NCBI RefSeq assembly: GCF_002943755.1
Contig: NZ_MQUB01000001.1
Span: 186,001 to 250,000 of the forward strand
Source of the DNA: Aureitalea marina
Lineage (GTDB): Bacteria; Bacteroidota; Bacteroidia; Flavobacteriales; Flavobacteriaceae
Direction: 5' to 3'
DNA length: 64,000 nucleotides
Under the pieces are notes generated by a model. That model was not told where the DNA came from, did no database searches, and saw only the letters and a program-made list of their open reading frames with translations. Positions 28,822 through 36,825 of this stretch are shown in pieces; the stretch's first letter is position 1; each line of letters starts with the position of its first letter. The position numbers were made by a program, and so were the translations under genes.

Positions 28822-29999
28822 GAGGCAGATGATATGATTTGTGAATAGATCGATGAGGTCTCAATGATCTGATGAATGTCGTCATCTTCGATCTCTTTCT
28901 TCCGGTCGGCAAAATCCAGGAAATTCGCATAGACCTCGTCCAGTTGGAGCTTGGTCAATTCGTAACCCAAATTTTTGGCTCGGTAAGCCAAGGCAGCACG
29001 ACCGCTTCTTGCCGTTAGTACAATGGCCGAGTGATTGACCCCTACATCCTTTGGATCGATTATCTCGTAGGTCTCCCGGTTCTTGATCACCCCGTCCTGG
29101 TGGATGCCGGAACTATGAGCAAAAGCATTGGATCCAACAATAGCTTTGTTAGGCTGGGTGTAGATTCCCATGCTTTCGGAGACCAATTGACTGGTCTGAT
29201 AGAGTAATTCTGTCTTTATTCCCGTGACCAGATTGAGGTAGGGGTGTTGCTTGAATACCATTACTACCTCTTCCAGTGCAGTATTCCCAGCTCGCTCACC
29301 AATACCGTTGATGGTACATTCAACTTGCCGAGCTCCGTTAATGGTCCCTTCTACAGAATTGGCCGTAGCCAACCCCAGGTCATTGTGGCAATGGCAGGAA
29401 AGGATGGCTTTCTCAATGCCCCGAACGTTTTCCTTCAGGTATTTGATCTTCGCACCGTATTCACTCGGCAGGCAGTATCCTGTTGTATCCGGAATATTGA
29501 GCACAGTAGCCCCTCCTCGGATGGCCTCTTCACATACCCTGGCCAGATATTCATTGTCTGTTCTACCAGCGTCCTCCGCATAGAATTCCACATCCTCTAC
29601 AAAGCTTTTGGCGTATTTCACCGCTTCGTATGCACGGACCAGTATTTCTTCCCTGGTCGATTTGAACTTGTGTTTGATGTGGGAGTCCGACGTGCCGATA
29701 CCGGTATGGATTCTGGGCTTCCTGGCCTTTTTCAAGGCTTCAGCGGCCACTTCAATATCCTTTTTCACAGCGCGGGTCAAACCACAGACTGTAGCGTTTT
29801 CGACTGTCTGTGAAACAGCTTCAACTGACTTGAAATCTCCAGGACTGGAGATGGGGAAACCGGCTTCGATCACATCGACCCCTAGTTGGTCCAACTGTTT
29901 GGCAATTATGACCTTCTGTTGGGTGTTTAATTTGCATCCTGGGACTTGTTCACCATCCCTGAGTGTAGTATCGAAAATTTGAACGTGCTCGTTGGGCAT
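28818..29999 (-). CDS. leuA: 2-isopropylmalate synthase, short form
   Basis: Condenses acetyl-CoA and 2-oxoisovalerate, the committed step to leucine. The 393-residue protein has the TIM-barrel metal and substrate motifs ([45 protein letters not shown]) and ends soon after the linker region, so it lacks the C-terminal LeuA regulatory domain that binds leucine in the 500-residue form. This short form implies weak or absent classical feedback inhibition, or regulation at expression. First gene of the leu operon; a perfect 9-bp inverted repeat lies 22 bases upstream. Confidence 0.95.
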   Translation of the reverse strand: MPNEHVQIFDTTLRDGEQVPGCKLNTQQKVIIAKQLDQLGVDVIEAGFPISSPGDFKSVEAVSQTVENATVCGLTRAVKKDIEVAAEALKKARKPRIHTGIGTSDSHIKHKFKSTREEILVRAYEAVKYAKSFVEDVEFYAEDAGRTDNEYLARVCEEAIRGGATVLNIPDTTGYCLPSEYGAKIKYLKENVRGIEKAILSCHCHNDLGLATANSVEGTINGARQVECTINGIGERAGNTALEEVVMVFKQHPYLNLVTGIKTELLYQTSQLVSESMGIYTQPNKAIVGSNAFAHSSGIHQDGVIKNRETYEIIDPKDVGVNHSAIVLTARSGRAALAYRAKNLGYELTKLQLDEVYANFLDFADRKKEIEDDDIHQIIETSSIYSQIISSAS

Positions 30000-30020
30000 A
30001 GAAATAATTTTCTTTTTCTA

Positions 30021-30048
30021 TAGCGAATTTATATTTTGGAATTCGCTA
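30021..30048. promoter_or_regulatory. inverted repeat upstream of leuA, possible operator
   Basis: TAGCGAATT (30021-30029) and AATTCGCTA (30040-30048) are perfect 9-bp arms with a 10-base spacer, 22 bases before leuA on the minus strand and about 95 before the divergent gene at 30144. No T-run follows, so an operator or a leader hairpin is more likely than a terminator. Confidence 0.5.
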
Positions 30049-30143
30049 ATGGCTCGAAATTCCTGAAATCACTACGGTGTTAATCAACTAAATAGACTGT
30101 ATAAATATTTGTTTTACAGGTATTTGAGTCGATATTTTATCCT

Positions 30144-31697
30144 ATGCCCAAGCCTGCAAAAGACAATTTGTTCCAATTGGTCAAATCGCTCTCCAAATCG
30201 GAGAAACGGCAGTTCAAACTCTATGTGGGCCGATTAGAGGGCAATGAAGATTCGAAATTTCTTCAACTGTTCAATATTCTGGACAGATTATCCACTTACC
30301 AAGAGGATTTGGTATTGGATAAGATAGGAATAGGGAAGAGGCAACTACCCAATCTAAAGGCGCATCTATACCGTCAGATACTGGTCAGTCTCCGCTTAAG
30401 TCCTTCTCAGCAAAATGTGAGAACGCAATTGCGGGAACAGTTGGATTTTGCCACCATACTGTACCGAAAGGGCTTGTATAATCAAAGTCTCAAACTCCTG
30501 GATAGGGCCAAGAATCAAGCCCTGGAATATGAGGAAAAGCTCATAGCCAGCGAGATCATCGAACTGGAGAAGGTGATCGAATCTCAATACATCACCCGCA
30601 GTATCCGTAACCGTGCAGATCAGCTGATAGCCGAATCCGAAGAGGTTACACACCAGAATGTACTGGCTAGCAAACTCTCTAATCTATCTCTGGACCTGTA
30701 CAGCGAGTTCCTCAAAAGTGGATATGCCAAAAACGAACAGGAATACGAAAGGCTGAAGAACTTCTTTAATGCACGCTTGCCCTCATATGATATAGCCGAT
30801 TTAGGACTTCGGGAAAAATTATGGCTCTACAAGGTCTATCTGTGGTATAGCTTTCTGATCCAGGATTTTCGCTCTTGCTATCGCTATGCCAGTAAATGGG
30901 TCAGTCTATTCGAGACCAATGAAAAGATGATACAGACCCACCCGGTCTTTTACCTGCGTGGCCAGCAATATCTGTTGGAGTCCCTTTTCTTTATTCAGGA
31001 TAGGAAACGCTTTACACAAGCCCTTGAGCAATTGGAGAATCGACTTGGTCATCCTAATTTTCCAAAGGATGACAACGTAAACAGTTTGAGTTTCCTCTAT
31101 CTATATTCCCACAAGATGAATCAGTACTTCCTGGAGGGTGAGTTTGCAAACGGCTTGTCCCTGGTTAATGAGGTGGAAGATGGGATCAATCAATATGGTC
31201 AGCAATTGGACGAACATCATATCATGGTTTTCAATTATAAGATCGCCTGTATGTATTTCGGTGCCTGGCAGCTAAAGAAGTGTATCGAGTACCTGGATAG
31301 GATCATCTCCAACAAATCACTCAAAATGCGGGAGGATCTCTTGTGTTTCGCTCGAATCCTAAACCTTGTTGCCCATTATGAAGCCGGTATGGACTATCAC
31401 TTAGATAGCCTGATCAAGAGTACCTACAAGTACCTGATCAAGATGGAAGATCTATACGAGGTTCAAAAGGAAATGATCCGTTTCCTCAGAGGTTTGGGCG
31501 ATATCTACCCACATCAGATCAAGGATGCTTTCCGTGAATTACATGGAAAATTGAAGCAATACGAAGATCACCCCTACGAGCGAAGGAGTTTTCTCTATCT
31601 GGACATTCTATCCTGGCTGGAGAGCAATATCGAGAAACGGCCGATACAGGACATCATACAAGAGAAAATCCGGATCCGAGAGCAAATTTCCACCTGA
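30144..31697 (+). CDS. conserved helical-repeat protein of unknown function
   Basis: A 517-residue soluble protein that I do not recognise. No signal peptide or membrane helix is visible. It opens with a basic segment (LFQLVKSLSKSEKRQFKLYV) and is then almost entirely helical, with repeated amphipathic pairs resembling tetratricopeptide or other alpha-solenoid repeats (YRKGLYNQSLKLLDRAKNQA, FGAWQLKKCIEYLDRIISNK). A scaffold or interaction role is the reasonable guess. It is divergent from leuA across 144 bases and followed after 66 bases by the methionine SAM-I riboswitch, so it forms its own unit. A weak -7 box (AATATTTG, 30104-30111) lies in front. Confidence 0.8.
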   Translation: MPKPAKDNLFQLVKSLSKSEKRQFKLYVGRLEGNEDSKFLQLFNILDRLSTYQEDLVLDKIGIGKRQLPNLKAHLYRQILVSLRLSPSQQNVRTQLREQLDFATILYRKGLYNQSLKLLDRAKNQALEYEEKLIASEIIELEKVIESQYITRSIRNRADQLIAESEEVTHQNVLASKLSNLSLDLYSEFLKSGYAKNEQEYERLKNFFNARLPSYDIADLGLREKLWLYKVYLWYSFLIQDFRSCYRYASKWVSLFETNEKMIQTHPVFYLRGQQYLLESLFFIQDRKRFTQALEQLENRLGHPNFPKDDNVNSLSFLYLYSHKMNQYFLEGEFANGLSLVNEVEDGINQYGQQLDEHHIMVFNYKIACMYFGAWQLKKCIEYLDRIISNKSLKMREDLLCFARILNLVAHYEAGMDYHLDSLIKSTYKYLIKMEDLYEVQKEMIRFLRGLGDIYPHQIKDAFRELHGKLKQYEDHPYERRSFLYLDILSWLESNIEKRPIQDIIQEKIRIREQIST

Positions 31698-31700
31698 GAA

Positions 31701-31733
31701 TTTGGAAAATAAAATTTTCTGTCGGAATATTTG
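31701..31733 (+). promoter_or_regulatory. promoter of the methionine operon
   Basis: TTTG (31701-31704), a 21-base spacer, and AATATTTG (31726-31733, one mismatch to TAnnTTTG) lie about 30 bases before the SAM-I aptamer. Confidence 0.5.
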
Positions 31734-31763
31734 TGCTCGCAAAGTTCAACAGTTTACTGAAAT

Positions 31764-31867
31764 GTTATCAAGAAAGGTGGAGGGATTAGACCCTGTGAAA
31801 CCTTAGCAACCCTTTCCCTTGAAAGAAGGTGCTAAATTCTACGCCGGCCTGGCCGGGGATAGATAAC
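31764..31867 (+). ncRNA. SAM-I (S-box) riboswitch
   Basis: The closing stem GTTATC (31764-31769) with GATAAC (31862-31867) encloses the S-box core: AAGAAAGGTGGAGGGATTAG, then ACCCTGTGAAACCTTAGCAACC and GGTGCTAAATTCTAC. These are the conserved kink-turn, P3 and P4 strands of the SAM-I aptamer. It precedes a 30-codon ORF and metX by about 120 and 206 bases. The expression platform is not obvious: only a weak CACC/GGTG hairpin lies at 31928-31939. Confidence 0.95.
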
Positions 31868-31984
31868 CAAACGATAGTTCTTCCGAATTATCGCATAATT
31901 TCTTCATAACATTTTTCTGGTAAAGGACACCTTAGGGTGGATTTTGGCTTTGGGTTTTTCATCTGTTTAACTCAAATAAGAAAA

Positions 31985-32077
31985 ATGAAAGAACACAGAA
32001 CAGCGGCAGAGTATATTCTCTCCAAACCTCCAAAAGGCCGAAATGCCATTTGGACCACTAAGAACGCGGAGTCATGA
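31985..32077 (+). CDS. 30-codon ORF coupled to metX
   Basis: ATG 31985 to TGA 32077 encodes a 30-residue basic peptide starting MKEHRTAAEYILSKPPKGRN and ending TTKNAES. Its stop overlaps the metX start as ATGA, which is the usual sign of translational coupling, and it is the first reading frame after the SAM-I riboswitch. It has no run of Met codons, so it is not a classic attenuator peptide. I do not recognise the sequence; it may be a functional small protein, a coupling leader through which the riboswitch controls translation of metX, or a gene remnant. Confidence 0.6.
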   Translation: MKEHRTAAEYILSKPPKGRNAIWTTKNAES

Positions 32078-33078
32078 AGCAGTTGACCATCCGCGATTTC
32101 CAGACCAGGACAGGAGTCCTGCTGGATGAGATACCCCTGAGTTATGAGTTATTCGGACCCCGACTTGGCCGGGCTCCGATGGTACTGGTCAATCATGCAT
32201 TGACCGGGAACAGCCATGTGTCCGGTTCGGACGGCTGGTGGAACCGCCTGATCGGGTCTGGTTGCACCATTGACACTAATCGGTACACCGTACTGGCCTT
32301 TAACATTCCCGGCAACGGCTTTGATAATTACCTGGTTTCTAAACCGGAGGACTTCAGCGTCTACGATGTCGCCCAATTGTTTCTGGCTGGAATAAGGCAA
32401 CTGGAAATTCAATCAATCTTCGCCGGGATCGGTGGTTCCTTGGGAGGCAGCATCCTTTGGCAGATGGCCGTTTTGCAACCTGAGTTGTTTGATCACATCA
32501 TTCCTGTGGCTTCAGATTGGAAGGCATCAGATTGGTTACTGGCTCAATGCCGCGTACAGAAACAGATCCTGGAGAACTCGATTAGGCCATTACACGATGC
32601 CCGGGTTCATGCTATGACCTTTTATCGGTCCCCGGAATCATTCAAGGAGAAATTCGGAAGGAAATGGGATGCTGATCGTAAGTTGTTTGACATCGAAAGC
32701 TGGCTGCTGCACCACGGTCAAAAATTGCAACGGAGATTTGGTTTACAAGCCTATACCCTGATGAATCATTTACTGATGACAGCAGACATCACGGCGGCTG
32801 GTCGAGAACTTGAGGATCTAGTGGGCCCCATTAGCGGCGCCATCCACCTGATCGGAGTAGATAGTGATGGATTTTACCTGGACCAGGAGATCCGTCAAAC
32901 TTTTGAGAGGCTCAGTTCAGTAAAACAACAGATCAGTTACCATCAGATCGAGTCTATTCACGGACACGATGCTTTCCTGATCGAGTACCAGCAGTTGGAC
33001 AGAATTCTCCAACCAGTCTTTAACCCTATAGTCCAAAACGATGAGTACAGCACAGACTTTCATCTCCAGGCCGTCTGA
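32074..33078 (+). CDS. metX: homoserine O-acyltransferase (MetX type)
   Basis: Activates homoserine by O-acylation (acetyl or succinyl) for direct sulfhydrylation. The 334-residue alpha/beta hydrolase has the nucleophile elbow GGSLGG (Ser of GxSxG), NHALTGNSHV, and the C-terminal catalytic His in HGHDAFLIEY. It is somewhat shorter than enterobacterial-type MetX of other phyla. The acyl donor cannot be read from these motifs. Overlaps the stand-alone homoserine dehydrogenase by 38 bases. Confidence 0.9.
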   Translation: MKQLTIRDFQTRTGVLLDEIPLSYELFGPRLGRAPMVLVNHALTGNSHVSGSDGWWNRLIGSGCTIDTNRYTVLAFNIPGNGFDNYLVSKPEDFSVYDVAQLFLAGIRQLEIQSIFAGIGGSLGGSILWQMAVLQPELFDHIIPVASDWKASDWLLAQCRVQKQILENSIRPLHDARVHAMTFYRSPESFKEKFGRKWDADRKLFDIESWLLHHGQKLQRRFGLQAYTLMNHLLMTADITAAGRELEDLVGPISGAIHLIGVDSDGFYLDQEIRQTFERLSSVKQQISYHQIESIHGHDAFLIEYQQLDRILQPVFNPIVQNDEYSTDFHLQAV

Positions 33079-34192
33079 GGCCCGCATCGATCTGGATTGC
33101 ATCGGTCGTAAACGGATCAATCTGGCTGTATTCGGATGTGGTCAGGTAGGAGGTCGGTTATTGGAGCAACTCTTGGAAGCCAGGCTACGAATTTGTGAAG
33201 AGAACAAACTCGATATTCGAGTAATTGCAGTTGCTAATTCTACCAACTTATTACTCGGGGAGGATAGCCTCAGTGGCAACTGGCATAAAGACCTGACGGG
33301 ATCCGGAGAGTCATCTGGAGTTAGTGCGGTCATTCGTTATGCCAAGGAGAACAAACTGCAGAATCTTATTGCGGTGGATAACACTGCCTCCCAGGAATTG
33401 GTAGACAAGTATCCTGATTTAATCCGAGCTGGTTTCAATTTGGTTTCTTCCAACAAATTGGCCAATGTGAGTAGCCATGCTCAATACAATGGCCTGAGAG
33501 AGTTGTTGCGACAGAACAACAAGCATTATTTCTATGAAACTAATGTGGGCGCCGGTCTTCCGCTTATCGATACGCTGAAATTGCTTAGTCTTTCGGGAGA
33601 AAAGGTTACCAGGGTCCGGGGAGTATTTTCAGGTTCCCTTTCTTATATCTTCAATGAATTCTCTCAATCGGTTCAACCTTTTTCCAAGGTACTGGCCAAG
33701 GCTAGGACTGGTGGGCTTACTGAGCCCGATTCCCGGCTCGATCTGAGTGGTGCCGATGTTGGCCGTAAGTTGGCTATATTGGCGCGGGAGTTGGGATTGT
33801 CCTGTGAATTGGATCAGGTGCAGATTCAAAATCTGATACCCGCAGACCTTAGAAAGTTAAGTCCTTTGGAATTTGAGAACCGAATTGAAGAATTGAATGT
33901 GGGGATGCATATCCGCAGAAAGAATTTGTCTCCTGGTCAGGTTCTTCGTTATGTAGCTGATCTGAAGATCGGGGCAGAACATAAAGAGGGAATTATGATG
34001 CAAGCCGGGCTTCAGGTTGTCAATAAACAGAGTAACCTGGGCGGATTGGCTGGATCTGATACCATATTCGAGATATTCACTCCCAATTACCAGAAACACC
34101 CCTTGGTCATCCAAGGTGCGGGAGCAGGAGCGGATGTAACTGCTCGAGGTGTGCTAGGCGATATTTTACGGATAGGGCAATTGATCCATTGA
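33041..34192 (+). CDS. hom: stand-alone homoserine dehydrogenase
   Basis: Reduces aspartate semialdehyde to homoserine. The 383-residue protein has the NAD(P)-binding GCGQVGGRLLEQL and the dehydrogenase signature FYETNVGAGLPLIDTLKLL, then GSLSYIFNEFS and EPDSRLDLSGADVGRKL. It corresponds to the C-terminal dehydrogenase part of ThrA without any kinase part and without an added ACT domain. The 38-base overlap with metX and the position inside the SAM-I-controlled cluster mark it as the methionine-dedicated copy. I see no in-frame ATG that would avoid the overlap and keep the nucleotide-binding fold. Confidence 0.93.
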   Translation: MSTAQTFISRPSEARIDLDCIGRKRINLAVFGCGQVGGRLLEQLLEARLRICEENKLDIRVIAVANSTNLLLGEDSLSGNWHKDLTGSGESSGVSAVIRYAKENKLQNLIAVDNTASQELVDKYPDLIRAGFNLVSSNKLANVSSHAQYNGLRELLRQNNKHYFYETNVGAGLPLIDTLKLLSLSGEKVTRVRGVFSGSLSYIFNEFSQSVQPFSKVLAKARTGGLTEPDSRLDLSGADVGRKLAILARELGLSCELDQVQIQNLIPADLRKLSPLEFENRIEELNVGMHIRRKNLSPGQVLRYVADLKIGAEHKEGIMMQAGLQVVNKQSNLGGLAGSDTIFEIFTPNYQKHPLVIQGAGAGADVTARGVLGDILRIGQLIH

Positions 34193-34223
34193 AACACATC
34201 GATTTCCCTAAAATTTATACGAG

Positions 34224-34646
34224 ATGAAAGTCAATTTAGAAAGAAAAAACGATCAGTTCTTATTCGAGGCCATAGGTGCGACAGGTGTACCTGTTCATAT
34301 TGATAATAAAACCGGAGATGAGGTCCATGGAGCAAGTCCGATGGAGCTGGTATTGATGGGAGTGGGTGGTTGCAGTGCCATCGATGTGATCTTTATCCTG
34401 CAAAAACAAAAGCTGGTCATCGATGATTACCGCATTGAGGTTGAAGGGAGCCGAATGGAAGTGGGAGGAGCCAAACCTTTTGAATCCATACTAGTGACCA
34501 TGTACCTGGAGGGTGATATTCCACCGGCTAAGGCCAAACGGGCTGTAGGGTTGAGTTTTGAAAAATATTGTTCGGTCTCCATAACCCTTCAACCCAGGGT
34601 CAAGATCGATTACAGAGTAGTACTTAACGGAGAACTTTTAGAATGA
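34224..34646 (+). CDS. OsmC family protein
   Basis: A 140-residue OsmC/Ohr-type protein. The two redox cysteines of the family are present (MGVGGCSAIDVIF and FEKYCSVSIT), so thiol-dependent reduction of organic hydroperoxides is possible. Its position between hom and metZ suggests a link to sulfur-compound handling, but that is inference from context. It starts 31 bases after hom and its stop overlaps the next start as ATGA. Confidence 0.9.
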   Translation: MKVNLERKNDQFLFEAIGATGVPVHIDNKTGDEVHGASPMELVLMGVGGCSAIDVIFILQKQKLVIDDYRIEVEGSRMEVGGAKPFESILVTMYLEGDIPPAKAKRAVGLSFEKYCSVSITLQPRVKIDYRVVLNGELLE

Positions 34647-35806
34647 GTCATTTTGAAACGCAGGCTATCCGTACTCAAATGGAGAGAACCGCTTTCCAGG
34701 AACACTCCAATCCTTTGTTCCTGACCTCCAGCTTTGTCTTTGACGATGCCGAGGACATGCGGGCTTCTTTTGCAGAGGAAAAAGAGCGAGCGATATACAG
34801 TCGGTTTACCAATCCCAATACCTCAGAATTAGTAGACAAAATGTGTCTTTTGGAAGGTGCAGAGGCGGGATATGCATTTGCCACCGGTATGGCTGCCGTT
34901 TTTTCCACTTTTGCTGCTTTGCTGAAGTCTGGCGATCACATTTTGAGTTGTCGGTCGGTCTTTGGGAGTACCCATGGGTTGTTTACCCGTTACCTGCCCA
35001 AATGGAATATCAACACCACCTATTTTGGTGCCGATCAGGTGGATCAGTTGGACGACTTTGTCCTACCTGAGACGAAGATCCTCTATGTGGAAACTCCCAC
35101 CAATCCGGCAATAGAGATACTGGACCTGGAGTTCTTGGGTCAATTTGCTAGGGAAAGAGGGTTGCTTTTTGTGGTAGATAACTGTTTCGCCACACCTTAT
35201 TTACAGCGCCCCATCGATTTTGGTGCCCATTTGGTCATTCATTCGGCTACTAAGCTCATCGATGGCCAAGGCAGGGTGCTGGGAGGTATAACCGTAGGGC
35301 AGAAGGACCTGATCAGGGAGATCTATCTCTTTGCCCGCAATACCGGACCCGCTTTATCCCCATTCAACGCCTGGGTGCTTTCCAAGAGTTTGGAGACTCT
35401 GGCCGTGAGAGTTGAGAAACACTGCGACAATGCAGAGATATTGGCAACGAGATTGGAAGAGCATTCGTCCATTAAGCGCGTTAAGTATCCATTCCTGGAT
35501 TCCCATCCGTCCTCGGAGATTGCCCGTAAGCAGATGAAGCGGGGAGGTAATATCGTGGCCTTCGAGCTAGCCGGTGGCCTGGAGGTAGGGAGAGAATTCC
35601 TAAACAAGATTGCCCTTTGTTCACTTTCAGCAAATTTGGGAGATACGAGGACCATTGTTACTCATCCAGCCTCCACTACACACAGCAAACTGAGTTCGGA
35701 AGAACGACTGCAGGTTGGAATTACCGATGGCCTGGTCCGTATGTCTGTTGGTCTGGAACATGTGGAAGATATTTGGACCGACCTTCTTCAAGCCCTAAAT
35801 AATTAA
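34643..35806 (+). CDS. metZ: O-acylhomoserine sulfhydrylase / Cys-Met metabolism PLP enzyme
   Basis: PLP enzyme of the gamma family that makes homocysteine from activated homoserine and sulfide. The 387-residue protein has the YSRFTNPN PLP-phosphate motif, the Schiff-base Lys in VIHSATKLIDGQGRVLGG, and the C-terminal HPASTTHSKLS. The DGQGR after the Lys is characteristic of O-succinylhomoserine sulfhydrylase (MetZ) rather than cystathionine gamma-synthase, and no metC or metB partner is seen. With MetX upstream this gives a direct sulfhydrylation route. Confidence 0.9.
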   Translation: MSHFETQAIRTQMERTAFQEHSNPLFLTSSFVFDDAEDMRASFAEEKERAIYSRFTNPNTSELVDKMCLLEGAEAGYAFATGMAAVFSTFAALLKSGDHILSCRSVFGSTHGLFTRYLPKWNINTTYFGADQVDQLDDFVLPETKILYVETPTNPAIEILDLEFLGQFARERGLLFVVDNCFATPYLQRPIDFGAHLVIHSATKLIDGQGRVLGGITVGQKDLIREIYLFARNTGPALSPFNAWVLSKSLETLAVRVEKHCDNAEILATRLEEHSSIKRVKYPFLDSHPSSEIARKQMKRGGNIVAFELAGGLEVGREFLNKIALCSLSANLGDTRTIVTHPASTTHSKLSSEERLQVGITDGLVRMSVGLEHVEDIWTDLLQALNN

Positions 35807-36822
35807 TGATGAGTAAAGATCTTTACCAAGCTGTAAAAGAACGCATTCTGGTCCTGGATGGAGCCATGGGGACCATGTTACAGCAATACAAGTTTAGCGA
35901 GGAAGATTTTCGAGGGGATCGGTTTAAAGATCATCCCGTTTCCGTCAAAGGAAATAACGATCTGCTTTGTATCACTCAGCCCGAGGCAGTGGCATCAGTC
36001 CACCGAGCCTATTTTGAGGCAGGTGCGGACATGGTGGAGACCAACACCTTTTCCGGAACCACCATCGCCATGGCCGATTACCAAATGGAAGACCTGGTAT
36101 ATGAGATAAATTTTGAAGCGGCCCGAATTGCCCGTCAAGTGGCCGATGAGCTAACCGCCGATCAACCAGATAAGCCAAGATTCGTTGCCGGTGCCATGGG
36201 TCCCACTAACAAGACTGCCAGCATGTCGCCGGATGTGAACGATCCGGGCTTTCGGGCAGTTAGTTTTGACGAACTCAGAAAGGCTTATAAACTACAGGCA
36301 GAGGCCCTGGTGGATGGTGGTGTGGATTGTCTTTTAGTAGAAACAGTCTTCGACACCTTGAATGCCAAGGCAGCCTTATTTGCCATTGACCAGATCAGGG
36401 ATGAGCTCAAATTGAATATCCCGGTCATGGTCAGCGGTACAATAACTGATGCTTCGGGAAGAACTTTGTCAGGACAAACGGCGGAGGCCTTCCTGATCTC
36501 AATCGATCACACCCAATTGCTGAGTGTAGGTTTTAATTGTGCCCTGGGAGCAAGCCAGTTGAGACCCTACCTGGAAGTTGTTGCTAATCGGAGTGGAACC
36601 GCTATTTCCGCTTATCCAAATGCCGGCCTGCCCAATGCCTTTGGTGAGTATGATCAAAGCCCGGAGGAAATGGCAGAACAAATACGGGTCTACCTGGAGA
36701 AGGGACTGATCAATATAATTGGAGGATGTTGCGGCACATCGCCCGAGCACATAAAGTCTATTGCAGAAGTTGCGCAAGATTACAGCCCGAGAATCATACC
36801 TAATCTACAAGCTGTCCTGTAA
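35806..36822 (+). CDS. metH: methionine synthase, homocysteine-binding half
   Basis: A 338-residue protein equal to the N-terminal homocysteine module of cobalamin-dependent MetH. It has DGAMGTMLQQY and the zinc cysteines in VGFNCALGA and GGCCGTSPEH. The separate stop (TAA 36820-36822) and the new ATG at 36826 show a natural gene split, the usual form in Flavobacteriia, unlike the frameshift in the second half. The two halves must work together. Confidence 0.95.
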   Translation: MMSKDLYQAVKERILVLDGAMGTMLQQYKFSEEDFRGDRFKDHPVSVKGNNDLLCITQPEAVASVHRAYFEAGADMVETNTFSGTTIAMADYQMEDLVYEINFEAARIARQVADELTADQPDKPRFVAGAMGPTNKTASMSPDVNDPGFRAVSFDELRKAYKLQAEALVDGGVDCLLVETVFDTLNAKAALFAIDQIRDELKLNIPVMVSGTITDASGRTLSGQTAEAFLISIDHTQLLSVGFNCALGASQLRPYLEVVANRSGTAISAYPNAGLPNAFGEYDQSPEEMAEQIRVYLEKGLINIIGGCCGTSPEHIKSIAEVAQDYSPRIIPNLQAVL

Positions 36823-36825
36823 ACC

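Noticed and set aside
31921-31960. Terminator as the SAM-I expression platform
   Set aside because: CACC-TTAG-GGTG is only a 4-bp stem and the T-run comes about 20 bases later, so I did not list it as a terminator.
35650-36825. Cobalamin riboswitch in front of the metH genes
   Set aside because: The genes are packed with overlaps and there is no room for the aptamer; no B12-box was seen.
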